Below the pieces are notes generated by a model. It was not told the origin of the DNA and did no database searches. It saw nothing but the letters and a program-made list of their open reading frames with translations. From positions 112,403 through 176,402 of the forward strand of contig NZ_QETB01000006.1 in the NCBI RefSeq assembly GCF_003123745.1: a stretch of DNA of 64,000 nt. Reading direction: 5' to 3'. A program made the translations under genes and the position numbers. This document shows positions 35,252 to 44,103 of this stretch, piece after piece; within the stretch, counting starts at the first letter, position 1, and each line of letters opens with the position of its first letter. The stretch is from Ancrocorticia populi. GTDB lineage: Bacteria > Actinomycetota > Actinomycetes > Actinomycetales > Actinomycetaceae.

Positions 35252-37114
35252 ATGTCCTCTTCTAATCAGAAGGCGGCCAAGGTAACCCCTTGGCGCCGCC
35301 TTGTCTTCCTTATTGTCCTAATCCTTGCTCTGGTTGCCAGCTTGCTTGTCGGCTCGCTGACGGGGAGCAAGTCCCGGTGGCTCCCAGAGTTTGCACTGGA
35401 CCTCGAGGGCGGAACACAGATCATTCTTACCCCTACCACCACAGATGGTTCGGAGGTTACTCAGAATGACGTCGATCAGGCGATCGAGATCATCCGCCAG
35501 CGCGTGGACGCCTCAGGCGTGGCCGAGGCGGAGATTACCTCCCAAGGCGGCAGCAACATAGTGGTGGGCCTACCCGGCACGCCATCGAAAGAAACTCTTG
35601 ACCTCGTGCGAACCTCCGCGGTACTGAGGATGCGCGCCGTGATTCAGACAGCCGATACGGGCCCCTTGACCCGCGAGACCTACGATCAGATGGTGGCTCA
35701 GGCCGAAGGCTCGGACGAAGCTGAGTCGGAGGACACTGACAATTCAGAACCCTTTACGGATGACGAGTTGAAGGCGGCCGCGATGGAGATCGCGGATGCC
35801 GACGGTGATGGTGAACTCTCAGCTGAGCCGACCACTGAGCCCGAGAGTGCTTCTGACGCGGCATGGATAACTGAGCAGGTCACCTATGATGCGTTGACAA
35901 TCGACTGTGCTGATACAGCGGCGGTAAGCCGCGGCGAGGACGATCCGGACGCGCCTCTGGTCACATGTGAACCCGAAAGCGGCGCTAAGTACATCGTGGG
36001 TCCGGCCGAGGTCGAGGGCACCCAGGTCACCTCCGCTACTTCTGGTTTTGATCAGCAACAGAACGAGTGGATCGTTTCCATGGAGTTCAACTCCGAAGGA
36101 GCCGATGCATTTGGTGAGGTGACCGGCCGCCTCGCGCAGCTGGAATCACCGCAGAACCAGTTTGCGATTGTGCTGGACGGCCAGGTGATTTCGGCACCAC
36201 AGAATGAGAACGCGATTACGGACGGCCGTGCGCAGATCAGCGGCCCTGGGCTTAACGCCGAAACAACGAAGACTCTCGCGAATCAGCTGAGCTTCGGATC
36301 CCTACCTCTTCACTTCGAAGTACAGTCTGAGGAGCAGATTTCTGCCACGCTCGGATCGGATTCGCTTCAGTCCGGCTTGATCGCGGGACTGATTGGTATG
36401 GTCCTCGTGGTGCTCTACCTTCTGTGGCAGTATCACGGGCTCGCGATCGTTGCCTCGGGGTCCGTCCTTCTGGCTACTGCCACCTCCTATCTTCTGGTCT
36501 GCCTGCTCTCATGGGTGATGGGATACCGGCTTTCTATGGCTGGCGTTGTAGGCCTCATCATCTCCATTGGAGTGACGGCCGATTCCTTTATCGTGTTCTT
36601 CGAGCGTATTCGTGATGAGATCCGTGAAGGGCGCCCGCTGCGATCGGCCGTCCATCACGGGTGGAACCGCGCCAAGCGAACCATCATCGTTGCGGACATG
36701 GTGAATCTGGCGTGCGCCGTAGTTCTGTACTTCCTAGCCGTCGGTTCGGTGAGAGGCTTCGCCTTCACGCTGGGCCTCACAACCCTGATCGATCTTGTGA
36801 TCGTCATGATGTTCACCTATCCCGTCATGGTGCTCCTCACCCGGACGAAGTTCTTTGGTGAGGGTAGGCGGTTCTCCGGCATGGATGCTGCGGCCCTCGG
36901 GCGCGAGCCAACATACCGCGGAGCTGGGCGGAGGAAGTCCCGCAGCAAGGAACGTGTGACAGTCCCCGAGACCCCGTCGGCGGATTCTCCGGCACCCGCA
37001 GAGGCTTCTCCGGAGGATCTGGGTAACGCCTTTGACGGGGAAGAACATCTCAGCTTGGCCGAAAGGCGAGCACGCGAACGGCGGGCAAAGAGAATAGAAG
37101 GGGGCGATCTGTAA
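35252..37114 (+). CDS. secD: protein translocase subunit SecD
   Basis: Uses the proton gradient to pull exported proteins out of SecYEG, in complex with SecF. The 620 residues comprise an N-terminal helix (17-36), a large extracytoplasmic P1 region with the FALDLEGGTQIIL motif, and five C-terminal helices with GLIGMVLVVLYLL and TADSFIVFFERIRDE. A long acidic insert (about 150-245) interrupts P1 and contains DADGDGELS (182-190) after a helix-like FTDDELKAAAMEI, which looks like an EF-hand calcium loop. The C-terminus is basic and disordered. The stop overlaps the secF start. Confidence 0.94.
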   Translation: MSSSNQKAAKVTPWRRLVFLIVLILALVASLLVGSLTGSKSRWLPEFALDLEGGTQIILTPTTTDGSEVTQNDVDQAIEIIRQRVDASGVAEAEITSQGGSNIVVGLPGTPSKETLDLVRTSAVLRMRAVIQTADTGPLTRETYDQMVAQAEGSDEAESEDTDNSEPFTDDELKAAAMEIADADGDGELSAEPTTEPESASDAAWITEQVTYDALTIDCADTAAVSRGEDDPDAPLVTCEPESGAKYIVGPAEVEGTQVTSATSGFDQQQNEWIVSMEFNSEGADAFGEVTGRLAQLESPQNQFAIVLDGQVISAPQNENAITDGRAQISGPGLNAETTKTLANQLSFGSLPLHFEVQSEEQISATLGSDSLQSGLIAGLIGMVLVVLYLLWQYHGLAIVASGSVLLATATSYLLVCLLSWVMGYRLSMAGVVGLIISIGVTADSFIVFFERIRDEIREGRPLRSAVHHGWNRAKRTIIVADMVNLACAVVLYFLAVGSVRGFAFTLGLTTLIDLVIVMMFTYPVMVLLTRTKFFGEGRRFSGMDAAALGREPTYRGAGRRKSRSKERVTVPETPSADSPAPAEASPEDLGNAFDGEEHLSLAERRARERRAKRIEGGDL

Positions 37115-38217
37115 TGCCTATGTACAGCTTTGCCAACGATCTTTATACCGGCAAGAAGTCCTATGACATTGTGGGTAAGAGGAAGATCTGGCTGTCGATT
37201 GCAGCCGTAGCTGTAATTGTTTCGGTTACGCTCCTGCTAACTGTTCGCTTGAACCTTGGTATCGAGTTCACCGGTGGATCGCAATTCACGATCTCGAATA
37301 CGCAGAATACGGATCAGCAACCCGCCACCGACGTCATGAGCGATCACGGGGTAACCGATGCCGCTCGCGTTGCTCAGGTAGGAGAGCACACGCTGCGTGT
37401 CCAGACGGTCAACAACGATGACTTCTCTAACACGGAAACCGAAGAGATCCGTACGGAGCTTGCGAAAGCATACGATGTGGATCCTGCTGACGTCACCTCG
37501 ACGTATATTGGGCCATCGTGGGGTCAAGACATCCTGAGTAAGGCGCTGAACGGTTTCGTTGTGTTTTTGGTGCTGGTTGGGGTGGGACTATCGCTCTACT
37601 TCCGAAGCTGGCGGAATGCCGCCGGGGCAATCATCGCTCTGTTCCACGATCTAATCGTGACTCTGGGCGTATACTGCGCATTCGGGTTCGAGGTAACTCC
37701 ATCTACTGTGATCGGCCTGCTGACCATTCTCGGTTACTCGCTGTATGACACCGTGGTTGTGTTCGATAAGGTCCGTGAGAACACTGATGAGTTAACGAAG
37801 CAATCGGCTTATACCTTTGCTGAGTCAACCAATCTCGCGGTCAATCAGACGCTCATCCGCTCGATCAATACGTCGGTCACCAGCATCCTGCCGGTGGGTT
37901 CGATTCTATTCATCGGCGTTTTGCTTCTGGGAGCAGGTACGCTGAGGGATTTGGCCCTCGTGATGTTTATTGGGCTAATCCTGTCCACCATTTCGTCGAT
38001 CTTCATCGCCTCGCCCATCGCGGTGGCTCTTGCTGAGAGGAGCTCCGCTATCAAAGAGCACACGGCTCAGGTGTTGGCTGCCCGAGATCAGCGCCCAGAA
38101 GATGAGGATATTGATCTGCTGAGCGACGGTGTCCCGAGCCACGGGGTTATCCGCCACCCAGGCGTTCGCAAGGCGAACTCCGCCCAACCGAAACGCAAGA
38201 AGAGGAGCAAGAAGTGA
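37114..38217 (+). CDS. secF: protein translocase subunit SecF
   Basis: Partner of SecD. The 367 residues have six predicted membrane helices, the LNLGIEFTGGSQFTI motif, and LGYSLYDTVVVFDKVREN in the conserved fourth-helix region. The C-terminal tail (about 335-367) is basic (QPKRKKRSKK). TAATG overlap with secD and GTGA overlap with apt indicate tight coupling. Confidence 0.95.
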   Translation: MPMYSFANDLYTGKKSYDIVGKRKIWLSIAAVAVIVSVTLLLTVRLNLGIEFTGGSQFTISNTQNTDQQPATDVMSDHGVTDAARVAQVGEHTLRVQTVNNDDFSNTETEEIRTELAKAYDVDPADVTSTYIGPSWGQDILSKALNGFVVFLVLVGVGLSLYFRSWRNAAGAIIALFHDLIVTLGVYCAFGFEVTPSTVIGLLTILGYSLYDTVVVFDKVRENTDELTKQSAYTFAESTNLAVNQTLIRSINTSVTSILPVGSILFIGVLLLGAGTLRDLALVMFIGLILSTISSIFIASPIAVALAERSSAIKEHTAQVLAARDQRPEDEDIDLLSDGVPSHGVIRHPGVRKANSAQPKRKKRSKK

Positions 38218-38759
38218 GCGAAAGCAACCCATTCCCCGAAGAGACAGTTTCTCTTGTCCAAGCGAGGCTACGGGAGGTTCAGGACTTTCCCGCTCCGGGT
38301 GTCCTGTTCCGAGATATCACGCCGCTGATTGCGGATTCGGAAGGTTTCGGCGCGCTTATCGATATGCTCGCGGACCGTTACCGCGGCAAGGTGGATGCCG
38401 TTGCCGGGTTGGAGTCACGCGGATTCATACTGGCGGCACCGCTGGCGATCGCACTCGGCGTTGGCATGGTGACCATCCGTAAGGCCGGGCGGCTGCCCGG
38501 ACCGGTAGTGGGCGTGGATTACGATCTGGAATATGGATCGGCCCGTATGGAGGTTCAGCCCTTCACCGTTGAGGACGGCCAGAGGGTCCTGATCCTTGAC
38601 GATGTGTTAGCAACGGGAGGCACCGCAAATGCCGCGTTCAACCTTGTTGAGCAAGCCGGAGGGGTTCCAGTTGGGCTGTGTGTGCTTATCGAACTGGTTG
38701 ATTTGGGCGGACGCTCCGCCCTTGACGGCCGCGAGATCGAAGCCATTCTTTCCTATTAG
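38214..38759 (+). CDS. apt: adenine phosphoribosyltransferase
   Basis: Salvages adenine to AMP using PRPP. The 181 residues contain the PRPP-binding motif VLILDDVLATGGTA and the family segments FPAPGVLFRDITPL and GLESRGFILAAPLA. GTG start overlapping the secF stop by 4 nt. A strong terminator follows, ending the yajC-secDF-apt unit. Apt next to rel is a conserved actinobacterial arrangement. Confidence 0.95.
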   Translation: MSESNPFPEETVSLVQARLREVQDFPAPGVLFRDITPLIADSEGFGALIDMLADRYRGKVDAVAGLESRGFILAAPLAIALGVGMVTIRKAGRLPGPVVGVDYDLEYGSARMEVQPFTVEDGQRVLILDDVLATGGTANAAFNLVEQAGGVPVGLCVLIELVDLGGRSALDGREIEAILSY

Positions 38760-38765
38760 ATGAAT

Positions 38766-38804
38766 GAACGGCGGAATTGTTTAGGCAGTTCCGCCGTTCT
38801 TTTT
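38766..38804 (+). terminator. intrinsic terminator after apt
   Basis: GAACGGCGGAA (38766-38776) and TTCCGCCGTTC (38789-38799) form an 11-bp stem, followed by a run of five T. A strong Rho-independent terminator. Confidence 0.9.
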
Positions 38805-38856
38805 AGGTGTGGGGTGTACAGCTCCAGCTACACTATGGTGAAAGATTGGGGGAACA

Positions 38857-41148
38857 ATGAGTGAAACACAACCTCGGGTGCGGTCCCGATTGAATTGGTT
38901 GACGGGCCGTAGCGGCCCCCAGTTTCCGCCGATCCTCGAGCCGCTTATGCGCGCGCTCGGTACCGCCAACGTCAACAAGTCCCGCATCATCCACGCCTTC
39001 GAGGTAGCGGACGAATGCCATCGTGGCCAGACTAGGAAATCTGGTGAACCCTACATCACCCATCCGGTTGCCGTGGCAACGATTCTCGCGGAGATAGGGC
39101 TGGATGAAGACACGATTGTTGGTGCCCTGCTGCATGACACGGTTGAGGACACTGGCTACTCGCTGCAGGAAGTGCGCCACGAATTTGGCCCCACTGTAGA
39201 GCTGCTGGTTGATGGCGTCACCAAACTGGACAAGGTGGAATACGGCGAGGCCGCCCAGGCCGAAACCGTACGAAAGATGGTCATCGCGATGTCCAAGGAC
39301 ATCCGGGTCCTGCTCATCAAGCTGGCTGATCGCCTTCACAACGCCCGCACGTGGAAGTACGTGAGCCAATCGAACGCCTCACGCAAGGCGCGTGAGACTC
39401 TCGAAATATACGCGCCGCTAGCCCACCGTCTGGGGATGAACTCCATTAAGTGGGAGCTAGAAGATCTTTCCTTTAAAGCCCTCTACCCGGCCGTCTATAC
39501 GGAGATTGAGCGCCTAGTTACCGAGCGCACGCCCGAGCGGGAAGCCTACATCGCCCAGATCAAGGAATCTTTAGAGAAGGAGCTCAAGGCCACCCACATT
39601 AAGTGCACGATTACCGGGCGGCCAAAGCACTACTACTCGATCTATCAGAAGATGATTCTGCGGGGTAAGGACTTCGAGGATATTTACGATTTGGTGGGCA
39701 TACGTGTCCTAGTTGAATCAATTCCCGATTGCTATGCCACCCTCGGCATTACCAACACGATGTTCACACCGATCCAAGGCCGCATCAAGGATTACATTTC
39801 CTCGCCGAAGTTCAACCTGTACCAGTCCATTCACACAACCGTGATTGGCCCGGGCGGGCGCTCGCTCGAAGTCCAGATCCGAACGTATGAGATGCACAGG
39901 CGCGCTGAATACGGGGTGGCTGCACATTGGCGGTACAAGGAGAACGTCAAGCAGCACACTGAAGAGGTTCCAGAGACGAGCGAGCAGGAGACGCAGCTCA
40001 ACTGGCTACGCCAACTGGTGGATTGGCAGCGCGAGACGGCCGATCCCACGGAGTTCCTCGATTCGCTGCGCTACGAAATCTCCGGCAATCAGGTGTACGT
40101 GTTTACTCCTAAGGGTCAGGTTCAGGAGCTGCCATCCGGTTCAACGCCCGTCGATTTCGCCTATGCAGTCCATACGGAAGTTGGCCATCGCACTGTGGGC
40201 GCCCGGGTCAATGACAGGCTGGTGACGTTGGATCACCGTCTCGAATCCGGCGACACGGTAGAGATCATCACCGCCAAAGGTGAGGATGCTGGGCCCTCCC
40301 AAGGGTGGCTGGACTTCGTCGCTTCCCAGCGTGCGCGCTCGAAGATCAAGGCATGGTTCAAGCACTCCCGGCGCGATGAGGCCATTGAAACCGGCAAGGA
40401 GAAGCTAGCCCGCGCAATTCGCCGGAAGAACCAGCCGATCCAGAGGCTGATGAGTCACGATACGCTGCGCGGAGTGGCCCAGGACCTGTCCCGTAATGAT
40501 GTGACCGAACTGTACGCTGCAATCGGTGAGGGAGCTATCTCTGCCGAAACGGTAGTTCGGCGCCTAGTGATGTCTCAGGGTGGGGAAGCCGGTGTTGAGG
40601 AGACTCTTGCTGAAGCGGTGACTCCAACGCGTATCCAGCACCGCCGTACCGCAACAGGCGATAGCGCTGTGGTAGTCCAATCCATCGATTCCACGGACGT
40701 TCTGGTAAAGCTGGCCAAGTGCTGCACCCCAGTCCCGCCGGATAAGATCGTCGGATTTGTGACCCGAGGCAGCGGGCTATCAGTGCATAGGGCGGACTGT
40801 GCGAACGTGGCAGCCATGCGGGAAGAGGAGCCGGAACGCTTCATCGATGTTGACTGGTCAGATACGGCAGATGCCGTGTATCTGGTCCAGGTACAGGTGG
40901 AGGCACTCGACCGCCAAGGCTTGCTCCACGATATCTCAAAGGTTCTGAGCGAAAACGGAGTGAACTTGCTTCAGGCATCGATCTCTACGTCTCAGGAGAG
41001 GGTTGCTAAGTCCACTTTCGTTTTCGAGATGGCCGATCCTCTGCACTTGCAGACCGTGCTGCGCGAGATGCGGAAGATCGAGGGCGTTTACGATGCCTAT
41101 CGCGTCACCGGCTCGAAGAAGGGTGATCATCGCCGGGTAACGAAGTAG
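38857..41148 (+). CDS. rel: bifunctional (p)ppGpp synthetase/hydrolase
   Basis: Makes and degrades the stringent-response alarmone. The 763 residues hold an intact HD hydrolase domain (ITHPVAVATIL, LLHDTVEDT), a synthetase domain (RGKDFEDIYDLVGIRVLV, FNLYQSIHTTV), a TGS domain (VFTPKGQVQELPSGSTPVDFAYAVH), and a C-terminal zinc-finger/ACT region (CCTPVPPDKIVGF, then the ACT domain). A TATGGT (38833-38838) may be the -10 box. The last 44 nt overlap the convergent AbiEi-like gene. Confidence 0.96.
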   Translation: MSETQPRVRSRLNWLTGRSGPQFPPILEPLMRALGTANVNKSRIIHAFEVADECHRGQTRKSGEPYITHPVAVATILAEIGLDEDTIVGALLHDTVEDTGYSLQEVRHEFGPTVELLVDGVTKLDKVEYGEAAQAETVRKMVIAMSKDIRVLLIKLADRLHNARTWKYVSQSNASRKARETLEIYAPLAHRLGMNSIKWELEDLSFKALYPAVYTEIERLVTERTPEREAYIAQIKESLEKELKATHIKCTITGRPKHYYSIYQKMILRGKDFEDIYDLVGIRVLVESIPDCYATLGITNTMFTPIQGRIKDYISSPKFNLYQSIHTTVIGPGGRSLEVQIRTYEMHRRAEYGVAAHWRYKENVKQHTEEVPETSEQETQLNWLRQLVDWQRETADPTEFLDSLRYEISGNQVYVFTPKGQVQELPSGSTPVDFAYAVHTEVGHRTVGARVNDRLVTLDHRLESGDTVEIITAKGEDAGPSQGWLDFVASQRARSKIKAWFKHSRRDEAIETGKEKLARAIRRKNQPIQRLMSHDTLRGVAQDLSRNDVTELYAAIGEGAISAETVVRRLVMSQGGEAGVEETLAEAVTPTRIQHRRTATGDSAVVVQSIDSTDVLVKLAKCCTPVPPDKIVGFVTRGSGLSVHRADCANVAAMREEEPERFIDVDWSDTADAVYLVQVQVEALDRQGLLHDISKVLSENGVNLLQASISTSQERVAKSTFVFEMADPLHLQTVLREMRKIEGVYDAYRVTGSKKGDHRRVTK

Positions 41149-41725
41149 CACCGCTCGTTTCCTGTGCTGCCTCTCGCACGGCTTCGATCATCGTGTCACG
41201 CCGCCACGTGGCGTAATCGGCGAATTGGTTTACGATCTCTCGTACCATCGGGAGCTTCTTGCGGCGCGCTTCTAGATCCACATGGGCGCGAAGTTCGGCC
41301 ATCGTCAGGTGTGCGCCGTAGAGCTGCAGGAGCCCTTCCATCGCCTCCTCGAGAGGCTCAAGGAGGAGCAGGTCAACGGCGGTTCGGGCGGGGGAAGTAA
41401 CCATTAGTCCGCCTATCCTCCGCGTGAATTCCTCGGGAACGGCGTGGCGGTATACGGCTGGTGGCTTCGTCCGCTTGGGATGGGCCGCGTAGACCTCACG
41501 CATTCTCCCGGGAGGCCACCAGCCCGTGAATATCCAGCAGGCGGAGAAGGTGACGGCAATGTGACCTCGGGGAATATGACGGAGAAGCTGGTTGGCGCGT
41601 AGGGCAGGTGCCCCTGCCAAATCCGCTTCGATCACATGTCCGGGCGCAACCTCTGTGTAGAGCCCCTCGTGTATCAGGAGCCGTTCGTTATTCGTGAGTT
41701 CGGGGGAGTTACGCCACGTCGCCAT
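41105..41725 (-). CDS. AbiEi-like antitoxin/regulator family protein, stand-alone
   Basis: A 206-residue protein. The central segment (LLRHIPRGHIAVTFSACWIFTGWWPP, then VTSPARTAVDLLLL) resembles actinobacterial proteins annotated as AbiEi-type type IV antitoxins. No AbiEii-like nucleotidyltransferase toxin gene is adjacent, so it is an orphan. It is convergent with rel and overlaps its 3' end by 44 nt. Family assignment is from motif resemblance only. The N-terminal part could be a short winged helix. Confidence 0.5.
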   Translation of the reverse strand: MATWRNSPELTNNERLLIHEGLYTEVAPGHVIEADLAGAPALRANQLLRHIPRGHIAVTFSACWIFTGWWPPGRMREVYAAHPKRTKPPAVYRHAVPEEFTRRIGGLMVTSPARTAVDLLLLEPLEEAMEGLLQLYGAHLTMAELRAHVDLEARRKKLPMVREIVNQFADYATWRRDTMIEAVREAAQETSGATSLPGDDHPSSSR

Positions 41726-41753
41726 ACATCATTGTGACACGAACCAGACAGAA

Positions 41754-41791
41754 GTGGCCCCGGCAATCCCCAAAGGGATCACCGGGGCCAC
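41754..41791 (-). terminator. terminator hairpin after the DUF349 gene
   Basis: Outer arms GTGGCCCCGG (41754-41763) and CCGGGGCCAC (41782-41791) and inner arms ATCCC (41766-41770) and GGGAT (41775-41779) make a long stem with a 4-nt loop, 16 nt after the DUF349 stop on the minus strand. The following TTCTGTCT is only mildly T-rich. Confidence 0.65.
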
Positions 41792-41807
41792 ATCGGCTGT
41801 GGAGAAC

Positions 41808-43157
41808 TCAGAGGTCCTTGTTCACCTGTGCTAGCCACGCCTCACGGGCGGCCTTCGCGTCTTTGAGTTCCTTAATCTTCTTCGCGTTCCCAGATGCCTC
41901 GGCCGCGGCGATGTCATCGTCAAGATCTGCGATCAACTGCTCTAGCTGAGCCGCCATGCCATCGGAACGTTGCTTCTTCTGCGGATCCGTCTTGCGCCAC
42001 TTCTCCGCCTCCGCGTTGCGGATGGCATCCTCAACCTTGCGCAGGCGGCCTTCGGTGCGGTTGAGTTCGGCACGGGGAACCATCCCGATTGCCTCCCAAC
42101 GGTCCTGAATATCGTGAAGCTGCTCGCGTGCCTTCTCGAGGTCTTTGACGGGCAATAGTGCCTCGGCCTCTTCCACGAGCTTAAGCTTAGCGGCCAGATT
42201 CTCCTCGAATTCGGCATCCCGTTCGGCGAAATGGGCGTTGCGGGCATCGAAGAACACCTGCTGGGCGGCCCGGAACTGAGCCCACAGCTTGTCATCATCC
42301 TTGCGTGCCGTGTGCCCGGCCTGGCGCCACTCGTCCATGAGATCGCGGTACTGTCCGGCCGTGGCCCCCCAATCAGTGGAATCGGACAGCGCCTTAGCCC
42401 GCTCGATGAGCTTCTTCTTGCGCGTCACCACAGAGGCTCGCTCTGTGTCCAGTTCGGCGAAATGGGCGCGGCGGGTGCGCTCATACTTTGTGCGGGCTTT
42501 CGAGTAGCGCTGCCACAATTCATCTTCAGTGGTCCGTCCGATGCGTGGCCCGTTCTTCTGTGCGGCCTTCCACGATTCGAAGATCTGGGCGAACTCATCA
42601 CGCGAATTGCGCCAGTGGATCTTCGCCGGATCTGTATCGGCAATCTCCTCGGCGCGTTCGATGAGTTTGGTTCGTTCCGTAATGGCCTGATCGCGTGCAG
42701 CTTCGCGTTCGGCCTGAATCTTGGTCGCAAGGGACTTGATCTTCTCTTTTACCGTGGCAACACGAGTGCGCAGCGCCTGAACATCACCAACAACGGCGGG
42801 TTCAACAAGCTGTTCTTCCAGAGACTTCACCGAGGCCCGGGATTCTTCTGGGCTGACATTATCCACACGAGATTCGAGGAGTGAAACCTGAGAGGCGAGG
42901 TCAAGGTATCTGCGTACATAGAGCCCCAGTGCATCTTCGGTACCGCCACCTGCGGCGTACTGGCCAACGATGCGTTCGCCTTCGTCCGAACGTAGCCAGA
43001 CGTTGCCTCCAGAATCTACCCGGCCCCAAGCTGCAGCCGCTGAGGCCGCTGCCTGATCGAGGGGAGCCGGTGCAGGCGCAACATCCTTGGGCGCCGTTGG
43101 CCGCGGGCGCGGAATTGGGCGTGGCTTCGGCTTAGGGGTAGGAGTGGGTTCACTCAT
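41808..43157 (-). CDS. DUF349 repeat coiled-coil protein
   Basis: A 449-residue protein. The first 35 residues are a Pro/Lys-Arg repeat (PTPKPKPRPIPRPRP). The rest is mostly long charged helices with at least three DUF349 repeats of about 75 residues, each with a W near the start and an (A)HFAE(L/R)D element (about 240 and 315). Function of the family is unknown. Its place between rel and hisS is shared by several actinobacteria. It is divergent from the metallo-beta-lactamase gene. Confidence 0.85.
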   Translation of the reverse strand: MSEPTPTPKPKPRPIPRPRPTAPKDVAPAPAPLDQAAASAAAAWGRVDSGGNVWLRSDEGERIVGQYAAGGGTEDALGLYVRRYLDLASQVSLLESRVDNVSPEESRASVKSLEEQLVEPAVVGDVQALRTRVATVKEKIKSLATKIQAEREAARDQAITERTKLIERAEEIADTDPAKIHWRNSRDEFAQIFESWKAAQKNGPRIGRTTEDELWQRYSKARTKYERTRRAHFAELDTERASVVTRKKKLIERAKALSDSTDWGATAGQYRDLMDEWRQAGHTARKDDDKLWAQFRAAQQVFFDARNAHFAERDAEFEENLAAKLKLVEEAEALLPVKDLEKAREQLHDIQDRWEAIGMVPRAELNRTEGRLRKVEDAIRNAEAEKWRKTDPQKKQRSDGMAAQLEQLIADLDDDIAAAEASGNAKKIKELKDAKAAREAWLAQVNKDL

Positions 43158-43214
43158 GTGGAGCTCCTCAGTGGAGACGGTGGTGATTCACCGTACGTGA
43201 CAATCTTCGGGGCT

Positions 43215-43279
43215 AGTCTACGTTGTTTTGACGGGTTTGTGATGCGCCGTCGTCGTCCGTACTTTTTATAACGACGACG
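43215..43279. promoter_or_regulatory. divergent promoter region DUF349 / hydrolase with inverted repeat
   Basis: CGTCGTCGT (43248-43256) and ACGACGACG (43271-43279) are 9-bp inverted arms around a T/A-rich 14-nt loop. A minus-strand TAGACT (complement of 43215-43220) could be the -10 box for the DUF349 gene. The hydrolase gene may be leaderless, with TAGCGT (43312-43317) 6 nt before its ATG. Confidence 0.35.
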
Positions 43280-43323
43280 AAGCTTTCGTGGCAATTACTA
43301 AGCGGCGCGTATAGCGTAGTCGT

Positions 43324-44046
43324 ATGATCTTCTTGCGCTACTCGAACACGTTCATTGAAGCCAACTGCTATATCCTCGCCGATGAAACTCAGCGGAAGGC
43401 TCTCGTAGTTGATCCAGGTGCAGGGGCGCGGGACTGGGTGAAGAACTCACTAGCTGCCCGGGATCTGCAGCTAAGCGCAGTTTTGTGCACCCACGGCCAC
43501 GGCGATCATGTGTGGGACAGCGCGGCGGTAGCGGGGAAAATACCTGTCTATATTCCCGAACCTGATCTGTACCGACTGGAAAGCCCAGCCCAGTTCACCG
43601 GTTCTTTCTCCCAGTTGTTTGTGCAGTACTCCGGAAGTGAATGGGTGCGTCCGGATAACCCATTGGCTCTTCCGAAGGAGTTTTACGAGGCTGACGGCGC
43701 GGAGATCGTGCCAGGAATCAGCTTTGCGGCCATCGCCGCGCCCGGGCACTCGGAGGGATCGAGCGTCTTCACACTAGAGGGAAACATCGCGCCCGATCCA
43801 GAGGCTGCACCGGCGCCAGAAGGTTCCTTCGGTACGGCGCTCATGCTCAGTGGGGACGTACTTTTCCGCGACGGGGTGGGACGGACGGACCTGCCGGGAA
43901 GCGATCCCGAGGCCGCAAAGCGATCACTTCGGAACCTCGCGCAGGTGATTCCGCCAACAACAATTTTCTTCCCGGGGCACGGTCACAGCTCCACAATGGG
44001 TCGTGAACTGCGACGTTCTCCATTCCTCAAGCAGGCGCTGGCTTAG
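43324..44046 (+). CDS. metallo-beta-lactamase fold hydrolase (glyoxalase II-like)
   Basis: A 240-residue zinc hydrolase with the HxHxDH motif in CTHGHGDHVWD, the second His in AAPGHSEGSSVF, the bridging Asp in MLSGDVLF, and the last His in FPGHGHSS. It corresponds by position to M. tuberculosis Rv2581c, upstream of hisS. Substrate is uncertain; glyoxalase II is an annotation by similarity. No clear Shine-Dalgarno precedes the ATG. Confidence 0.88.
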   Translation: MIFLRYSNTFIEANCYILADETQRKALVVDPGAGARDWVKNSLAARDLQLSAVLCTHGHGDHVWDSAAVAGKIPVYIPEPDLYRLESPAQFTGSFSQLFVQYSGSEWVRPDNPLALPKEFYEADGAEIVPGISFAAIAAPGHSEGSSVFTLEGNIAPDPEAAPAPEGSFGTALMLSGDVLFRDGVGRTDLPGSDPEAAKRSLRNLAQVIPPTTIFFPGHGHSSTMGRELRRSPFLKQALA

Positions 44047-44103
44047 AGGCCGTTGCGTGTTGCCATGTGAGGCCACTAGGCAAAACGTGGAAGAATAGCG
44101 CCT

